Shown here: piece after piece, positions 61,136-64,000 of the stretch
Layout of the letters: each line of letters starts with the position of its first letter
Position numbering within the stretch: the first letter of the stretch is position 1
NCBI GenBank assembly: GCA_023014365.1
Contig: JAEBUN010000001.1
Span: 3,844,001-3,908,000, forward strand
Source: Lepiota brunneoincarnata
Lineage: Eukaryota > Basidiomycota > Agaricomycetes > Agaricales > Agaricaceae
Direction of reading: 5' to 3'
DNA: 64,000 nt
Position numbers and translations under genes: made by a program
Notes under the pieces: model-generated
What the model saw: the letters and a program-made list of their open reading frames with translations, nothing else
Databases searched by the model: none
What the model was told of the DNA's origin: nothing

Positions 61136-61260
61136 CAACGCTTGCGGGTGCGTTATCCCAATCGACGCTTGAAGGTGCGGATGACCTGTATACAACGCTT
61201 ACGGGTGCGTTATCCCAATCAACACTTAAAGGTGTGGATGACCTATCAACGCTTTCGGTG
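61136..61260. repeat. Tandem repeat in the chromovirus leader (about 57 bp)
   Basis: Units beginning CAACGCTT start at 61136, 61193 and 61248 (last incomplete), each containing GGGTGCGTTATCCCAATC in full copies. A second short motif, AGCGACAAGGCGT and variants, recurs three times between 61319 and 61412. Confidence 0.75.
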
Positions 61261-61447
61261 CGTCTGACCAAGGGTGCAGAGGGTATGGTGGCCTGCTCTA
61301 CGGGGGTGTATCACCGGACAGCGACAAGGCGTGTCGTCAGATACGGTTGGCACTCGGATAGCGATAAAGCGTATCGTCTGCCGGTGTGGAAGGGTAGCGA
61401 CAAGGCGTACCGATACCACGGGGTGTACGATGGAGGTTGTCCAAAGG

Positions 61448-61459
61448 AAGCTTTAATCT
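61448..61459 (-). promoter_or_regulatory. Self-complementary primer-binding site
   Basis: Two bases inside the 5' LTR end, the sense strand reads AGATTAAAGCTT. It is the exact complement of AAGCTTTAATCT in the LTR (61642-61631), which sits where transcription should start. This fits Tf1/sushi-type self-priming. I did not recognise a match to a tRNA 3' end. Confidence 0.7.
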
Positions 61460-61630
61460 AATGTTATGATCCGTGCTCCTTCTGTATCCGAGGATAACTG
61501 GAGACGGCCTTCAATCACTCTACAAGGTGTCCGAGACGGTTGGCCTTATAGAGCTTAGTGGATCGCGCTCAATGAGATAACGAGGGAAGACGCCAAGTTA
61601 AGGCAGAGAGGTAAACGACCGCTGTTAACA

Positions 61631-61677
61631 AGATTAAAGCTTAAGGCTTTAATCTCTACTTGTACAGGCCTTATATA
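61631..61677 (-). promoter_or_regulatory. LTR promoter: TATA box and probable transcription start
   Basis: TATATAA lies at 61677-61671 in the sense direction. AAGCTTTAATCT starts at 61642, 35 nt downstream of the first T. If RNA starts there, its first 12 bases pair with the site at 61459-61448. The start site itself is inferred. Confidence 0.6.
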
Positions 61678-61786
61678 CCTATGAGATGCTATATACTCGT
61701 TATAGGTTACTTGGCTGTTCTACTGGTCGTGCGCAGTCCTGACCATGATGCACATCCTGGCTGATGGCATCCTAGCGTTATTTATA

Positions 61787-62155
61787 TTACAATGAGTCAG
61801 TACTCTCGCTACTGCTGTGCGATGTTCCATCGCTTTCTTCTGACTCATAATCTCCTTCTCCCGATTGTATCTCCATGGAGTCTTCTCCATTCTCGCTCTC
61901 CATTCTCTCGGTGCTTCCATCCGTATCGGAGGTTGGATCGGTTGATCCATGGTTATCTTCCTCGTCCTCGGGGTATTCCAATATATCCTCCAAGGTTATC
62001 TCCATTCCTGCTTCTCTCGCCAGGTCCTGCATGGCGGTGTAGTATTCCCCTTCCTCGTCTTCGTATTCTTGTGCCCGTAGTTGGTCTGTAGTCTCCTGTA
62101 CCCATCTTGTAAAGTCGAACAGTAATTCTTGTTCCTCCCGGTTTGGACTGTTCAT
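61787..62155 (-). CDS. LTR-internal acidic open frame (5' LTR copy)
   Basis: Identical to the 3' LTR frame at 54243-54611. It is upstream of the inferred start of transcription, so this copy would not be in the element's RNA. Confidence 0.3.
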   Translation of the reverse strand: MNSPNREEQELLFDFTRWVQETTDQLRAQEYEDEEGEYYTAMQDLAREAGMEITLEDILEYPEDEEDNHGSTDPTSDTDGSTERMESENGEDSMEIQSGEGDYESEESDGTSHSSSESTDSL

Positions 62156-62159
62156 AACA

Positions 62160-62164
62160 ATACC
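62160..62164. repeat. Chromovirus target-site duplication, right copy
   Basis: ATACC, identical to 53913-53917. Confidence 0.93.
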
Positions 62165-62255
62165 GACTACGTCCCCTTCTTCGGATCCCATGGATTACTT
62201 GGTCGTGCCTCACAAAACATCGAAGTGACGCAAGCATGGGAAAGAGGATGGGTGG

Positions 62256-64000
62256 GTGGTTAAAACTGCCAATGACCTTGTTGATGCTTGGACATATGAG
62301 GAGATAACAATGGAGACAGCCCAAGGGCCCGTCAAGACAGAGGTTGAGGTTCCATTCAACTTTGGGTCAGGCATAAGAGCCACAGAAGAGCATGGAGGCA
62401 GCACATCCAAAAGTGATAACACAACAGTACGCAATGGATCTGACAATCATCCGGATATGAGCGACATTGACATAGAGGAGGGGGATGCAAAGGAAGCTGG
62501 CTCAAACAAAGTCAGTCATCACTTACAAGTCATCCAACAGAGGAAATCCAATGGTGTGAGGTATATAGCAACAGAACTGGATGGAAGATTTTGTTAAGCA
62601 TGCTGACGATTTGCTAGCAGCACAACTTGCATGGGAGGCGTTTCCAGGCAGCGGCAGGTGTTCAAATTGTGCTGAGCGATGAAAGGTGATTTGGAGGTGT
62701 AAAGATTGCTTTGGGGCCAAGATGTTATGCCGGATATGCATGTGACACTCACATTTCAACAATCCTCTGCATCGGCTAGAATGGTGGACAGGGAAGTTTT
62801 TTCGCTTGGCTGCCATGGCAGAAGTGGGGACATATATACGTGTGTCTCACAACCATGGGGCATCCACATGTGAACAACTTAGCAAGCAGATGCAAATGCT
62901 TGAGCTATGTGAGCAAATTGCAGATAATGCCAAACAAGAAACACTGCTAGCCAGTGAACAAGGTGGCAGTACAGTGCCACTCGGGAACAAGGTTGCCCCT
63001 GAACAGGATAGTTGGGAAAGCACAGATAATACATGCCCTGCATTTGGGGACAGCTGGTGGGATGATCCAGGGAACAATAGCAGTGAGGTGGCCAATGCAC
63101 CAACGAACCAAAATTATGATGGATCCCATGGACACATTCCAGGTCAACTGGGTCTTGGAAAACAAAAATATATTCCCCGGCTGGATCCACTGAAAAATCA
63201 ATGTGTGAGGGTCATTCATACAAATGGCATCCACAATATCACTCTTGTTACCTGCCCATGCTGCCGGAGGGTGGAGGTCATTGCCGACTTGATGTATTGC
63301 CGCCTTGTGCCAGTGACTTTCATTCGATGCTGGACTTTATTCATGGTTGATGTTCTTGAAGACTTCCAACTCGAAAATTTGGAATGCAAGGCTTCGGCAT
63401 ATCAATATTTCCAGAAGCTCCGCAGGCTCACATCACCGATGGCACCAGGAGAGGTCCCAAACTTATATCAGGAACTACTGCATATGGCACAGCTCTGGCA
63501 CTGGTTAAAGAAGCAAAAGTGGGCTGGTCATGGCCATGGTGTGCCCAAAGCAGACAGAGCAACACACCCAGGGACACTTGCAAATTTCTGTCTGGCATGC
63601 CCCCAACCCGGCATTAATTTTCCCTCAGATTGGAAGGAGGATACGAATAGGTTAGTAAAAATAAAGAATGCCTCTCTCACCATTGTCACATTGACATCAT
63701 CATGAACATTATTAGATGGGCATACCACCGATTCTTGGTTGCCGACGGCAATTTCAAGGCCGACCATGTGCAGCAACCCAACAACACTTCAGATATATGG
63801 TTATCGGAAGGAGCCAGCATGTTTTCCACACGTGCCCAGTACAAGAATTTCCTGAAGGATGCCATTGAAATGTCAACAGTACATGTGATAGCGTCATATG
63901 CTACCGCTGATGTGTTGCAATAAAACTAAGTGACAATGAAATGAATATAGAAGGCTCCATGCCAGAACTGTTTCCATGCCATTGAGCTTGCGATGGTCAG
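62256..64000 (+). pseudogene. KDZ-family transposase relic (CxC2-like finger), cut by the window edge
   Basis: The N-terminal part has a zinc-binding CxC2-like module: GRCSNCAER near 62656-62679, WRCKDCFGAKMLCRIC near 62694-62739, then NPLHRLEWWTGKFF. Later motifs are CPCCRRVE, TLANFCLACPQPGIN (63570-63614) and, after a GT-AG intron (about 63652-63711), RFLVADGNFKADH, a conserved KDZ block with the likely first catalytic Asp. IWLSEGASMFS follows. KDZ (Kyakuja-Dileera-Zisupton) transposases move large DNA elements and are expanded in mushrooms. Two in-frame TGA codons (62680-62682, 62743-62745) interrupt the finger; both could come from CGA Arg codons. No ATG opens the first frame at 62256. 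The 3' half lies outside the window. Confidence 0.8.

Larger units (their letters stand above)
53918..62159 (-). mobile_element. Full-length Ty3/gypsy chromovirus
   Basis: The element is 8242 bp, transcribed on the minus strand. Two 698-bp LTRs (TG...CA ends) show a single mismatch by eye (54099 against 61643), and the flanks carry a perfect 5-bp duplication ATACC. Order in the sense direction: 5' LTR, primer-binding site, leader, gag, pol (protease, reverse transcriptase, RNase H, integrase, chromodomain), then overlapping ORF3a and ORF3b, polypurine tract, 3' LTR. The long frames are intact. Near-identical LTRs indicate recent insertion, between gene C and the KDZ gene. Confidence 0.97.
61462..62159 (-). 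repeat. 5' LTR of the chromovirus
   Basis: 698 bp, one mismatch by eye from the 3' LTR. It provides the promoter for the genomic RNA and carries the second copy of the LTR-internal frame (61787-62155). Confidence 0.97.

Noticed and set aside
1..64000. CRISPR array, bacterial operon or phage features
   Set aside because: Intron-rich genes and eukaryotic transposons show this is nuclear fungal DNA; no regularly spaced direct repeats with unique spacers were seen.

Overview
The window reads as genomic DNA of a filamentous basidiomycete, most likely an Agaricomycete. Genes carry many short introns (about 49-60 nt, GT-AG). The gene set is fungal: complex I 51 kDa subunit, a Zn2Cys6 regulator, a TOK-type K+ channel relic and a Laa1/HEATR5 protein. 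The KDZ, hAT and chromovirus elements, and a NACHT-type NLR, are typical of mushroom genomes. No species was assigned.

Layout. 0.6-4.6 kb: an intact NACHT NLR gene with an unrecognised C-terminal domain. 6.0-10.6 kb: a block of broken genes (gag-like and Thr/Ser-rich relic, Cys-rich secreted protein, two-pore K+ channel). 11.5-12.1 kb: a small dual-specificity phosphatase. 12.1-16.7 kb: gene-poor and rich in microsatellites. 16.7-18.6 kb: intact NDUFV1 orthologue. 20.2-23.7 kb: Zn2Cys6 transcription factor. 25.5-27.8 kb: flavin monooxygenase-like enzyme. 30.3-37.2 kb: Laa1/HEATR5. From about 38 kb to the right edge the window is almost entirely mobile DNA.

Mobile half. A dispersed palindromic repeat (three copies) and a large inverted repeat precede a 3.55-kb hAT element (42309-45860) with perfect 8-bp target duplications. 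At 47.4-53.9 kb lie three unrecognised genes in alternating orientation. A KDZ-type transposase relic starts at 62.2 kb and runs off the edge. Between the third unknown gene and KDZ sits a young Ty3/gypsy chromovirus (53918-62159, minus strand) with 698-bp LTRs differing at one position and a 5-bp duplication ATACC. Removing it leaves about 105 bp between two divergent genes.

The chromovirus is the most unusual object. Besides gag and a protease-RT-RNaseH-integrase-chromodomain pol, it has two long overlapping frames downstream of pol. One (404 codons) carries two zinc knuckles. The other (523 codons) overlaps it for about 1.1 kb and runs across the polypurine tract into the 3' LTR. Its primer-binding region is perfectly complementary over 12 nt to a site about 35 nt downstream of a TATA box in its own LTR, the signature of Tf1/sushi-type self-priming. 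All gene models come from reading by eye; splice sites are proposals.
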